Program-made: the position numbers and the translations under genes
Shown here: positions 25,801 through 34,446 of the stretch, piece after piece
Numbering within the stretch: the stretch's first letter is position 1
Layout of the letters: the number at the start of each line of letters is the position of its first letter
Origin: Bryobacterales bacterium
GTDB lineage: Bacteria; Acidobacteriota; Terriglobia; Bryobacterales; Bryobacteraceae
Direction of reading: 5' to 3'
DNA: 48,189 nucleotides
Assembly: GCA_003167495.1 (NCBI GenBank)
Contig: PMSX01000212.1
Location: 1-48,189 of the forward strand
The notes under the pieces: model-generated
Databases searched by the model: none
Told to the model about the DNA's origin: nothing
Seen by the model: only the letters and a program-made list of their open reading frames with translations

Positions 25801-27022
25801 CCGGCTTTTTCTACTAGTTGTTTTCGGCGTTACCGTTTCCGCACAAACTGTTGCCTCTCTCGTCAACGAGCCTTCCGTGAAAGAAGCGTTCGAGATCGTC
25901 AAACGCAACGAACCTGACATGCTGCGTGAGCAACAGCGCATCTGCGAAATCGCGGCCCCGCCGTTTCAGGAATCGGTGCGCGCGGTCGAGTTGAAAAAGC
26001 TTTTTGAGCAATTCGGTCTGGCGGACGTGCGGATTGATAAAGCAGGCAACGTCATCGGCACGCGTTCCGGCGTCAAGCCACGCCCGAATCTTGTTTTGGC
26101 GGCTCATCTCGATACTGTTTTCCCTCCCGGCACAGACGTCAAAGTCACCCGCACGGGTGACGTGATGAGCGGCCCTGGCATCGGTGACGATTGCCGTGGC
26201 CTTGTCGTCATGCTTGGTGTCATTCGCGCGCTCAACGAAGCTAGAATCACTACGCCCGGGAGCATTACATTCGTGGCCGACGTTGGCGAAGAGGGTTTGG
26301 GTGATCTGCGCGGTATGAAGGAACTCTTCGGTGAGAGCTTGAAGGGCGACATCGACGCGTTTATTTCTATTGACGGCCTTGGCGCCAGTATCACGAACAC
26401 GGGCGTTGGCAGTTACCGCTATAAAGTGACGTTCAAAGGTCCGGGCGGGCACAGCTACGGTTCGTTTGGCATGGCGAATCCAATACACGCCATGGGCCGG
26501 GCGATCGCTAAGATCGATCAATTTGAAGTTCCCGAAAAACCGAAGACAACCTTCAATGTCGGGCGTGTCGGCGGCGGCACTTCGGTGAACGCGATTCCTT
26601 TTGAAGCTTGGATGGAGGTCGATCTGCGCTCCTCCGACGTCAGCGAGCTCGATAAGCTGAACCGAAAATTCAAAACGGCGATCAACGATGCGGTGGCCGA
26701 AGAGAACAAGCGTTGGAGCAATCGCGGCGCCGTTAGCGTTTCGACGGATTTAGTCGGCCTGCGCCCCGCTGGCCAGACTCCCGAAAGTTCCCCTATCGTC
26801 AAAACCGCCCTCGAAGTGAATCAGGCCCTCGGACTCACCGCCCATCTGGGCGAAGGTTCTACTGATGCCAACGTGCCCATGAATGAAGGCATCCAGGCCA
26901 TCACCATCGGCGGCGGCGGTTCCGGCAGCGGCGCGCACTCGCTGAACGAAAACTTCGATGCGCATGATTCGTGGAAAGGCACCCAACGCGCTCTGCTGCT
27001 GGCCCTCGCCCTCGCGCGTTAA
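25775..27022 (+). CDS. Exported M20-family metallopeptidase
   Basis: A 415-residue zinc exopeptidase of the M20 (PepT/CPG2) family. The signal peptide RNTSRLFLLVVFGVTVSA precedes the domain. Metal-site motifs are LVLAAHLDTVFPPGTD (His, catalytic Asp), GPGIGDDCRGL (bridging Asp), VADVGEEGLGD (catalytic and metal Glu) and GSGAHSLNE (metal His). A dimerisation insert (about 210-320) includes GGHSYGSFGMANPIHAM. The start is TTG 25775, inside the end of the upstream fusion gene: GGAG stands 8 nt before it and no ATG fits the signal peptide. Coupled translation with the sulfur-carrier genes follows, although the link in function is unclear. Confidence 0.92.
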   Translation: MILVCRNTSRLFLLVVFGVTVSAQTVASLVNEPSVKEAFEIVKRNEPDMLREQQRICEIAAPPFQESVRAVELKKLFEQFGLADVRIDKAGNVIGTRSGVKPRPNLVLAAHLDTVFPPGTDVKVTRTGDVMSGPGIGDDCRGLVVMLGVIRALNEARITTPGSITFVADVGEEGLGDLRGMKELFGESLKGDIDAFISIDGLGASITNTGVGSYRYKVTFKGPGGHSYGSFGMANPIHAMGRAIAKIDQFEVPEKPKTTFNVGRVGGGTSVNAIPFEAWMEVDLRSSDVSELDKLNRKFKTAINDAVAEENKRWSNRGAVSVSTDLVGLRPAGQTPESSPIVKTALEVNQALGLTAHLGEGSTDANVPMNEGIQAITIGGGGSGSGAHSLNENFDAHDSWKGTQRALLLALALAR

Positions 27023-27036
27023 CGCCAATGTATCGT

Positions 27037-27127
27037 ACCCCAAAAGGGGTCCGACACCATTGTTTGCCCAAATAGAATCAGCTCTTGGGGAAAAAGGGGT
27101 CAGGGAAAAAGGGGTCAGACACCTTTT
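27037..27127. repeat. REP-like cluster of GGGGTCAGACACC units
   Basis: Three units share AAAAGGGGTC: 27042-27058 (ending CGACACC), 27091-27102 (partial), and 27106-27127 (ending AGACACCTTTT). The first is preceded by CCCC, giving a small ACCCC-AAAA-GGGGT hairpin at 27037-27050. Such GGGGTC-GACACC elements resemble the non-coding repeats mobilised by REP-associated tyrosine transposases; no transposase gene is in the window. Confidence 0.55.
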
Positions 27128-27180
27128 CCACCTAGATGAAGGATTGGGCGAAAACGCGGCTCGTCCGCGCCTTTTGCTTA

Positions 27181-27633
27181 TTAGCGGGCCGGGTTCAGGC
27201 CGAGCCAGTTGCGCTTCTGGGCGCGGCGATCAATCCGTGTTGCTTCGTAAACAGAGCAGAGATAATAGGCGAGTTCATCAATGACGGCGATGGTGGTGGG
27301 CCGGCCGTTCAGGTCGCGGCCTAAGTCGGTGGCAGTCCAAAGGTGGAACATAGCGTCAGCTAAGACAGCAGGTGAAGAAACGGCACTTTGGCGCGATCTA
27401 TTCAAAAAGGAGAAGTTGGCGAGTTCAGGCAGGACGGCGTGTTCGAAAATGGCCCAGGTTTTAGCATCGCGAAGAAATATGTCGAATTCCTTGGCGCCGG
27501 TGGCGGAGTGGTACCGCAAGAAGAGGCCAGCGCGCAGACGAACGACGGTGGGAGAAGAACGGCGCCCCGCAATCTTTGCCCAGTCTTCGTAGGTATTGGC
27601 AGACTTGGCGCGGTGTTTGAAGAGTGCAGACAT
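27181..27633 (-). CDS. Orphan protein, tandem paralogue A
   Basis: A ~150-residue soluble protein without a domain I recognise. It shares with the next gene a common core: RRSS, then RLRAGLFLRYHSATGAKEFD, a LPELANFSF segment, a SSPAVLADAMFHLW region, IDELAYYLCSVYEATRIDRR at the end. Both are basic at the termini and end in an IDRR-rich tail. I place the start at ATG 27633; an in-frame GTG at 27684 would add 17 residues. It is probably co-transcribed with paralogue B, 98 bp upstream. Function unknown; a nucleic-acid or regulatory role is only a guess from the basic tails. Confidence 0.6.
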   Translation of the reverse strand: MSALFKHRAKSANTYEDWAKIAGRRSSPTVVRLRAGLFLRYHSATGAKEFDIFLRDAKTWAIFEHAVLPELANFSFLNRSRQSAVSSPAVLADAMFHLWTATDLGRDLNGRPTTIAVIDELAYYLCSVYEATRIDRRAQKRNWLGLNPAR

Positions 27634-27731
27634 ATCCGCGAGCCTGCGGAACAAAGATTTGCGAAAAATTGACCAGTCAGGCACGGCGTCGCCACAGGAG
27701 TAGTGGCTGACAACTGGTGATGCTCTCTTCC

Positions 27732-28202
27732 CTACGTTTTGTCGACGGCCCGAAGCTGTGACGGAGAGCGGCGGTCGGCTTTGCGGCGGTCAATAACGGC
27801 GACGTTGAAGAAGCGCACAAGGTACTCTGAGATCGCGTTTACGGTGTAAACAGCCATGGGTTCACTCGCGGCGTTACAGCCGAATCCCGGGTGACACCAG
27901 ACGAAATCCACTGCGGCGGAAAGAGCGCAAGAAGGCGAGGCAAGCGAATTGTTATCGCGCTGGGAAAATTCGTATTTGTGCATTTCGGGCAGCAAGGCCT
28001 CCTGAAGTTTGTTGCGCGTGTATAGATTGCGAGGAAGAAAGTCGAACTCGCCCGCGCGTGTTGCACGATGGTACTGGTACCACAGACCAACACGGAGCCG
28101 GATATCGACGGAGGAACGTCTCCGATCACCTTGAGTGCGGCGATCCAGCCCCTCACGCAGCTTCAAAGGTCGTGGTGCCTCGTCTGTTGAAATAGTAAGC
28201 AT
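27732..28202 (-). CDS. Orphan protein, tandem paralogue B
   Basis: A 156-residue soluble protein, homologous to the downstream gene along its length: RRSSVDIRLRVGLWYQYHRA, then GEFDFLPRN, LLPEMHKYEFSQRD, SPSCALSAAVDFVW, NAISEYLVRFFNVAVIDRRK. Conserved points shared by both are YHxAT, EFD, LPE, SP, E/ExLxxY/F and IDRR. The ATG is preceded by GGGGA at about 10 nt. No signal peptide or membrane span. Together with its neighbour it looks like a local duplication of an acidobacterial orphan family, lying next to REP-like repeats. Confidence 0.6.
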   Translation of the reverse strand: MLTISTDEAPRPLKLREGLDRRTQGDRRRSSVDIRLRVGLWYQYHRATRAGEFDFLPRNLYTRNKLQEALLPEMHKYEFSQRDNNSLASPSCALSAAVDFVWCHPGFGCNAASEPMAVYTVNAISEYLVRFFNVAVIDRRKADRRSPSQLRAVDKT

Positions 28203-28485
28203 TTCTTATTAGTCCCCAAGCGTAACCGAAAAATGGATTGAAAAACGGAATACCGAATCACTAAAGACGAGCCAGCTTTCCCTTCCAAGATCAGAAGTCC
28301 AACACGACGCTTGCTTGTATAGTAGACGCAAAAGGGCTGGTTTTTCAGTAAGGAAACTCCGAATAAGTTGTTTAAGAACTACTGGTACGAGCAGTCAAAG
28401 AAGAGTCGAACCGCCCGTACTCGCGGGTCTCTTTAAGGCAAAGATTCGTGGTACGTAGGGCAAAACTAGTAAGGCCGCGCTGAAC
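28203..28485. other. Intergenic region without recognisable gene
   Basis: Nearly 300 bp upstream of paralogue B. It should contain that gene's leftward promoter. I see no reading frame, RNA or clear repeat in it. Confidence 0.4.
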
Positions 28486-28553
28486 TCAAAACACCAGCTT
28501 CAAGCCGAACTGAATCTGCCGCGATGTCGTTGCCGTTGCGGTGATCACTCCCG
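28486..28553 (-). pseudogene. Relic of an Oar-like TonB-receptor 3' end
   Basis: These 68 bases match 42916-42983, the last codons and stop of the intact receptor, at 65 positions. Read on the minus strand it still gives AGVITATATTSRQIQFGLKL and VF-stop. Upstream sequence is unrelated, so only the tail survives. The outer-membrane insertion signal ending in phenylalanine is preserved, but there is no gene attached to it. Confidence 0.8.
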
Positions 28554-28743
28554 CGGGGGAACTGAGTGCTGCCGTCCAAAGGCATCCCCACCCGCCGCTA
28601 AACTTGGCGCTGGGGGCGAATCCCTTGTTCCGCGTGCCGGAGCGCCCGTGGACCGATCGAAATCCGTGGCGACTGAATGGTGCACTGGTCATCGCCGTCT
28701 GTGCGTAATGCTTGATTGCACTTTGGCGTCAGTCATCCAGCGC

Positions 28744-29544
28744 CTATTGCTTATCGGCGACGGACGTTGATGTTCGGCCCGTCCGCTTATCCGTGAAAAC
28801 CACCGTCATTTTCTTCCCGTCCGGAGATACGGTCATTCTAGATACATAAACTACCTTGCCGTCACGTTTGTCCGTCTCCACTATCGTGCGCTCATTGATT
28901 CGCGTTAGCGAAACAACGTTGTAGCTATATGCTCCCTTGACTGGGTAATCTTTGCCGTCCAGCTTCGCCGTGTAGCTCTCGCCGGTGGGGTCAGACATAC
29001 TCAGTTCGTCGCCAGCGCTCTTGTAGGTCGTCGCACGGGCGTTTTCACTCATTTTAAGCGCGTTCATTCGCCAGGAGCCGGACGTTCCGTTCGCTCCCGC
29101 AGGGCCCGTCCCCAAACGCGTGTACGTAGCCTCGGAGTTCATCACTTCATTGCCGGTCTCGGGATGGAAAGCCTGCTTCGATGTGAGAGTGTTGCCGTCG
29201 TCCGATACGGTTCGAATCTGCTCGTATATTATTTTGCCGGCCTTCTTGCCCGTGACCGCAATCGACTTGGGATCAACCTCACGCACGCTGATCGAGTCCC
29301 AAAACTGGCCCATGACGGGCTGATCCGTCCCGTCGGCTTTCACGTGGATCTTCGGGTTGTAACTCGGAGAGTCATAGATGCCCTTGTTCACCGAAAAAAC
29401 GTAAGGTTGCTGCGACAGCTTGCTCTGGCCTTCGTTCGTAAGCCAAGTGCCGTCGAACGGGCTTTGCGCAAGCAATGAGGCCGGGGCGAATAGCGCCGGC
29501 ATGAGAAACAGCGGGTAAGTAACCAGCCGCTTTAGTTTATTCAT
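28744..29544 (-). CDS. Secreted beta-rich hypothetical protein
   Basis: A 266-residue exported protein with signal peptide LVTYPLFLMPALFAPASLLAQ. The mature part consists of two similar halves: each has SPFDGTW- or TSGSWRMN-like openings, a SVNKGIYDS / ELSMSDPTGES segment, a GKDYPVKG / DGTDQPVMG turn, and strands such as ISVREVDPKSIAVTGKK and VSLTRINERTIVETDKRDGK. This suggests an internal duplication of a lipocalin- or calycin-like sheet. Homologues are frequent in Acidobacteria, always uncharacterised. GGAG at 7 nt supports the ATG. It lies downstream of the degraded leader gene and is probably transcribed on its own. Confidence 0.75.
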   Translation of the reverse strand: MNKLKRLVTYPLFLMPALFAPASLLAQSPFDGTWLTNEGQSKLSQQPYVFSVNKGIYDSPSYNPKIHVKADGTDQPVMGQFWDSISVREVDPKSIAVTGKKAGKIIYEQIRTVSDDGNTLTSKQAFHPETGNEVMNSEATYTRLGTGPAGANGTSGSWRMNALKMSENARATTYKSAGDELSMSDPTGESYTAKLDGKDYPVKGAYSYNVVSLTRINERTIVETDKRDGKVVYVSRMTVSPDGKKMTVVFTDKRTGRTSTSVADKQ

Positions 29545-29621
29545 CTGTATTCTCCTTAACTTAATTGCTCCGTGGGAGCTTTTTTGGTGATCTCTTCAAT
29601 AAGAACGGGTCAGTTTGGAAA

Positions 29622-29972
29622 CTATTGCGCAACCACCGACTTCGGCGCGTGGGCCGCTACCACTGTCGTAGAGGCTATTCGCGCCGGCAGGAGTGAATCC
29701 TGCCCGGCATTGCTTGTTTGTTTTGCCGTTACTACTCGGCACGTTCGACGTGCCGGGCGCCTACTGGACATAAGTTGCATGAGCTCAGCGTTGCGAGCGG
29801 CTCTGGCACCGTGGATTGTACCCGGGCCTCCAAAAGCGTTGCCGGGCATTGTTTGCGATGTCTGAGCAACTACGCCGCCGGATAGGGTGAATAGAAGGCT
29901 TGCGGTCATAGCCGCCAAGCCGATTCGTTTGTTCTTACTGCATCTCCTGTTACATAAGTCTTCTGTTTGCAT
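29622..29972 (-). pseudogene. Truncated leader-bearing secreted repeat protein
   Basis: The frame contains a leader block (RIGLAAMTASLLFTLSGGVV then AQTSQTMPGN) and, further on, FGGPGTIHGARAARNAELMQ, which align with residues 1-58 of the HAF-repeat gene at 34422. The start codon of that family is destroyed (ATG to AAG at the matching place), though an upstream in-frame ATG at 29972 could replace it. After MQL the sequence diverges and stops without any repeat domain. I read it as a decayed paralogue; a short secreted peptide cannot be excluded. Confidence 0.6.
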
Positions 29973-30066
29973 AAGTCTCCTGTTGCGCTGATCCCCGACG
30001 CCCAAAAGCTTTCCAACGCGAGCGAGCCAGCGTGAGGGATGAGATCTGGCGGGCTCGCCGTACCGC

Positions 30067-31450
30067 TCACCATGGAAGTTGCGGTGAACGGGTGAGTTTG
30101 AACACCGTTCCACAGCCGATGACTCCCCCGCATGTGCCGGTGAAGTCGCCGCCGAAAGTCGTAGTGCCGTAGAGATCGCCCGCGGCGTCCTGAATCAGGG
30201 GCGCCGTGGGATTTCCACCGTCCGCAGCTTCTGTAAAGGAGTACAGGACTGTCTCGTTACCGGCGGGGTCGAGTTTGAAAACGACGCCACAGAATTGGGC
30301 GCACCCGTTGGCTGACGTGCCGCCCGAATATGTGGTGCCGTAGAGGTTCCCTGCCGCATCCCGGATCACACCCGCGATTGGCCACCCCCCGTCCTCCCCG
30401 CCGGTGAAGTTATAGAGGACGGTCTGGTTCCCAGCCCGGTCGACCTTGAACACCGTCCCGCAGCCATACGGTTGGCACGTGGGGGCGTTGAACTCGCCGC
30501 CGTCGGAGGAGGTGCCGTAGATGTTGCCCGCCTCGTCTAGGATCAGCGTACTGGTCGCGGCGCCGCTATATAGCGTGGTCAGGGTGAGGGTCTTCAGATC
30601 CAGCTTGAACACCGACCCAAACGTTGTACCGTAGAGGTTGCCTTTGCCGTCAAGGATCGGCGTGCTCTCGGGGTATGACCCCTCCGTGATCTCGAAGGCG
30701 TGGAGGACCGTTTCATTCCCTGCCTGGTCCAGCTTGAACACTACTCCGCAGCAGGAGTTTTCGCCGTATATTGGCGAGTAGTAGCCGCCCGCACTCGCGG
30801 TGCCGTAAAGGTTGCCCCTCGCGTCCATGGTCAACCCCCCAACCGGTGATCCGCCATCCGCCAATCCCGTGAAACTGTAAAGGACCGTTTCGTTGCCGGC
30901 TCGGTCCACCTTGAATACCGATCCATTGCCGAAAGCACCCCCTTGATCGGTAGTGCCATAAAGGTTGCCCCATGCATCGCGGATCAAACTGCCGTAGACT
31001 GTATCCTCGCCGTCTGGAGAGCCAGTGAAGCTATGGACGACAGTTTCGTTCCCATGCGGATCGATCTTGAAAACAGTTCCACAGCCGAACGGTTGACACG
31101 TGGGGGACTCACCGCCGAAAGAGGTGGTGCCGTAAAGGCTGCCCTGCCAGTCCATGATTAGGCCGCCTTCGGCGAAATTACCCGTCCGTCACTGCGGCAA
31201 AGGCGTACACGACGCTGAACGTGTACGATGGCGCTTTCCCCGGCCCGCCCCCTGTCGCTTCGGGTGTGACGGCGGTCTCCAAAGCGGAAGGCGCCTTCCG
31301 TGAGAGGCGAGCGGCTCTCGCGGCCAGCATTGCCTTGCGGGCTTCCTGTGGATTCATAGGGATTGTTTGCGGCGTCTGAGCAAATACACCGCCGGATAGG
31401 GTCAATAGAAAGCTTGCGGTGACGGCCGCCAAGCCAATTCGTCTATTCAT
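30067..31450 (-). pseudogene. GloVer-type tandem-repeat secreted protein, frameshifted
   Basis: The start at 31450 gives a signal peptide of the local leader type (RRIGLAAVTASFLLTLSGGV). The mature start YTFSVVYAFAAVTDG then hits a stop at 31178-31180. Removing one base of the CCC run at 31181-31183 restores DGNFAEGG and joins the frame of 30067-31155, which carries about seven repeats of the kind LYGTT..GG...GTVFK.D..GNETVLYSF, the choice-of-anchor GloVer repeat (a predicted beta-propeller). Intact, it would be ~460 residues. It could be a pseudogene, a phase-variable gene, or a sequencing error. It follows the Sm-like gene by 63 bp. Confidence 0.75.
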
Positions 31451-31513
31451 ACTGCATCTCTCCTTCTTAAGTTGGGTTTCCGTTTTGCCAGTTATGACTT
31501 GCAAGGCGGGCTC

Positions 31514-31894
31514 CTAAATAGAACCAAAAGGGTGGGTTTTCCAATCGTGCAACGCAACCGCGATGACTATTCCCGTAACCACGGCAGCTACTCCCACTCC
31601 GATCAGCACAATCTTCGTCGCATTCCATTTTGTAGAAGTGATCGGTTGCACGGATGCCACGTCGTCGAACGCAATCTGCTGTCCACCCGCGCTTCCACCT
31701 ACGAGCTTGAAACCCGTGTCTGAGACCGCTCCTGTGGTACCGCGCATCTTTTGCTTATTCTTCAGGTGAAGCTCGACCCTGGTACCTAGAGGCAGTGCGA
31801 CAATCTGGCTGGCCACGCTCTCAGCGCTGAAAGCCGTTGGAACTAACAGCGTCGCCCCTAACAACGCCAATACGAAAGATAGAATTTGTCGCAT
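31514..31894 (-). CDS. Exported Sm-like fold protein, copy 1
   Basis: A 126-residue protein starting MRQILSFVLALLGATLLVP, a signal peptide. Residues ~25-80 have the strand pattern of an LSm/Sm barrel: LPLGTRVELHLKNKQKMRGT, GAVSDTGFKLVG, then QQIAFDDVASVQPI. A membrane span follows (IVLIGVGVAAVVTGIVIAVAL). Copy 2 is at 34447. AAGGAG just before the ATG (31894) supports this start over the longer frame. In both copies the gene immediately precedes a leader-bearing repeat protein, hinting at a shared role in the envelope. Sm folds usually bind RNA inside the cell, so a role here is unknown and the fold assignment is inferred. Confidence 0.75.
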   Translation of the reverse strand: MRQILSFVLALLGATLLVPTAFSAESVASQIVALPLGTRVELHLKNKQKMRGTTGAVSDTGFKLVGGSAGGQQIAFDDVASVQPITSTKWNATKIVLIGVGVAAVVTGIVIAVALHDWKTHPFGSI

Positions 31895-32039
31895 ACATCT
31901 CCTTCTGAGTGATTGATTTGATTTCTCTGGGCTGGCCTCCGACTCCAGCCCAGTTCCACCAAGGTGAATCGCCGATTGTTGCGAATCCCACTGCTTCACC
32001 TTGTGCGGCCTTTGCTCGCCTGCCAACGCGTTACCTTTT

Positions 32040-32876
32040 TCACGAAGCTGGACCCCGGTGTCTTCGCCTCTGGAAAATGAGAACGGTAGCTATTCCGGTG
32101 CCGAGTAGCGCCAGCGAAGCTGGCTCAGGGGTTGCTACCGCTCCCGTGATGAAAGATGCAGCTGAGTCATAATTGTTGACAAAAGCGGTATTACCAGTGG
32201 CCAGGTCCAACGAGAGCACCTGATCGGCCGCCGTGAAAGCGTAGACAGTGCCGCCCACCTCCGCTACTGCATCGATATAGGGAGCTGTGGAACCCACGAT
32301 AGTCGCCGCCCCGGTCGTCGGATTGATCTGGTAAAGCTCCGGACCGAACACCGCCGACGATGTCGAGATGTTGAAAACATCGAAAGTGGCGTACAGCTTT
32401 CCACCCACCCCGAACAACGCCTCGTCGTCGAACAGATTGTTACCCAGCTTGGCGAGATAGGCGGGAACGGACGGAATACCGGTGTAGCCTATGAGTGATG
32501 CCGCTCCAGTCTTCGTGTTGACCGTGTAGAGGTTGCCGTAGAAATCGGTTTCATACACCGTCCCACCCAGTTCGGCGGTAGAATCGGCGTAGGTGCCCAA
32601 CCCCGTGGCTCCGATAACTGAGACCACCCCAGTCGATGGATTGACCGAATCTAAATTCCCAGAGAGCGAAACACCTAAATAGCCATTCGACCCCTGCACC
32701 AACCCGACGACCGGGTCTGCAAGAGTGGGGCCGATTTGGCTGAACGCCCCTGTCGTTGGGTCGAGAGTGCCGAATTTGCCCGCGAAAGTGCTTACATACA
32801 ACAAAGATCCTGCGCTGACTGAATTGGTTAACAAAGCAAACGCTAGCGAAACGATGAGCTTTCGAGCAACGAACAT
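32040..32876 (-). CDS. PEP-CTERM beta-propeller-like protein
   Basis: A 278-residue exported protein (signal RKLIVSLAFALLTNSVSA). The mature part has about five repeats built on a pattern such as LYTVNTKTGAASLIGYTG, LYQINPTTGAATIVGSTA and FGTLDPTTGAFSQIG, typical of beta-propeller blades. The C-terminus has the sorting signal TPEPASLALLGTGIATVLIF and RRRHRG. Start taken at ATG 32876, with AGGAGG 10 nt upstream; an earlier frame start at 32921 has no such site. A fragment of the local leader block lies directly upstream (32914-32991). It is a likely substrate of the exosortase at 22.3 kb. Confidence 0.85.
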   Translation of the reverse strand: MFVARKLIVSLAFALLTNSVSAGSLLYVSTFAGKFGTLDPTTGAFSQIGPTLADPVVGLVQGSNGYLGVSLSGNLDSVNPSTGVVSVIGATGLGTYADSTAELGGTVYETDFYGNLYTVNTKTGAASLIGYTGIPSVPAYLAKLGNNLFDDEALFGVGGKLYATFDVFNISTSSAVFGPELYQINPTTGAATIVGSTAPYIDAVAEVGGTVYAFTAADQVLSLDLATGNTAFVNNYDSAASFITGAVATPEPASLALLGTGIATVLIFQRRRHRGPAS

Positions 32877-32913
32877 ATTCAAAATTCCTCCTGTATTGGA
32901 TTTGTTTGCGTAT

Positions 32914-32991
32914 CTGAGCAACTAAGCCGCCGGATACGGAGATCAAAAGAAAGCTCGCGGTCATGGCCGCTAAGCCGCTTGGTTGATTCAT
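32914..32991 (-). pseudogene. Detached signal-peptide leader fragment
   Basis: Twenty-six codons with ATG give the leader GLAAMTASFLLISVSGGLVA followed by Q, matching the other three leader blocks, including the 5' flank ACTGCATCTCCTTCTTA on the plus strand. After Q the similarity stops and the ribosome site of the PEP-CTERM gene begins about 20 bp later. It is a leader without its body. Confidence 0.65.
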
Positions 32992-33184
32992 ACTGCATCT
33001 CCTTCTTAAATCGGTTTTCAATTCGATTAAACGGAACGATCAAACTGCGTTAGGAGAGTTCACCCCCCAACTGTAGGAGCGATAAGGCAACCCCGCTCAG
33101 CGCAGAATTTCTGTCTCAGTGTTGGTGATGCCTTGTGGCAACGCTTGCTTACGCGAGCGGTTCTGAATGGCCGGAACGGCGTAA

Positions 33185-34422
33185 CTACGGGGTCCACAAG
33201 AAACTGTGCGTAACCCAAGCGGCGTCTTGATACCATCCTGTGGTCCAACCGAAGTCGTTAATGCTTTGGGGGAAGTTGGCATTGCTAGGGCCAGCGGCGG
33301 TGGCCGGAAAGTTTAGCGACGTTACGGTTCCGTCGCTGGTGCGCAGATAGCCGTTGTAGACGCCTCTATAGTCGTTGTCGAAGCCGACGACTGTTCCGGC
33401 GTCGTTGATTGCGACTCCCCACGTGTAAGTACAGCAAGGCGACGTGGGATTGGGCCTGCGTCGAACTCAGTCATCGTGCCGTTGGGAGACCGAATGTAGC
33501 CCCGGACAGAGGGGTACGGCCAAACGCTTCCCGTAGTCGCTCCCCAGGAGTTGATCCCAAAACCTAGCGCTTGGCCGGAAAAGCCGACACCAGGAAGTAC
33601 GGGCCCAAACTTGGTAACCGTACCGAACGGTTCCCGTACGAAACCCCAAACTATGTTGTTCACGTCACCATACCATCCTGATACCGTACCTGCCCAATTG
33701 ATAGCTACAGCGGTGGTGCCCCAGTTGGGCGAAACGTCCGGGCCATCGAACTCCGTAATCATGCCCCACGCATCTCGCACAAACCCGTGGGACGTGTAGT
33801 TGGCGTCGTAATAAGACCCGGTGACGATTCCCACAATGTTTATGCCAGATGGGTAGGTGCCGTAGACATCGCCCGGAGCGTCGAACGTCGTAAGCTTGCC
33901 GTCGCAGTCCCGCACGAACCCAGGACAGCCCGCCGCGCCACATGAGTATCCCGTGATAGCTCCTAGGTCGTTGATGGCGTACGCGTAAGTCCCTTGGTAC
34001 CGCCCGTCTCCGCCGCCCGGCACCTCAAACGTGCTTATTTTGCCGTTAGGCGACCGCAGGAACCCACGGGCCGCGCCGTTGGCATCAGTATAGTATCCGG
34101 TAATAGCGCCAAGCGCATTGATGGCTTGGGCGTACGTGGCGATAGCGCCCGGCACGTCGAAACTATTAAAGTGCTGTGGCGGCCACTCCGCGGCGCTGCC
34201 CGAGGCATCAGAAACGACGCCATTCTGGGCTGCGGCGGCGGCTTTTTGTGACTGAAGTTGCATGAGCTCTGCGTTGAGAGCAGCTCTGCCACCCTGCATT
34301 GTATTCGGGCCCCCAAAGAGGTTAACAGGCATTGTTTGCGGTGTCTGAGCAACTACACCGCCGGATACGCACACAAAAAGAAAGCCCGCGGTCATCGCCG
34401 CCAAGCCGCTTCGTCTATTCAT
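33185..34422 (-). pseudogene. HAF-type repeat secreted protein, frameshifted near the end
   Basis: Starting at 34422, a leader (RRSGLAAMTAGFLFVCVSGG) is followed by seven or eight extracellular repeats of HAF type: AINALGAITGYYTDANG, GFLRSPNGKISTFEVPG, AINDLGAITGY and so on. After MTEFDA the frame runs into GPIPRRLAVL and low-quality sequence to a stop at 33322. One missing base near 33453-33456 explains this: the other frame reads WGVAINDAGTVVGF, GYLRTSDGTVTSLNF and SINDFGWTTGWYQD, ending at 33185. So the intact gene would be ~412 residues. It follows Sm-like copy 2 by 24 bp. Confidence 0.75.
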
Positions 34423-34446
34423 ACTGCCTCTCTTTCTCAGTCTTGT

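Noticed and set aside
30090..31140. Regular repeated GTGCCGTAGAGGTTGCC-like segments
   Set aside because: These encode the GloVer protein repeats and are explained by them, not a separate DNA repeat.
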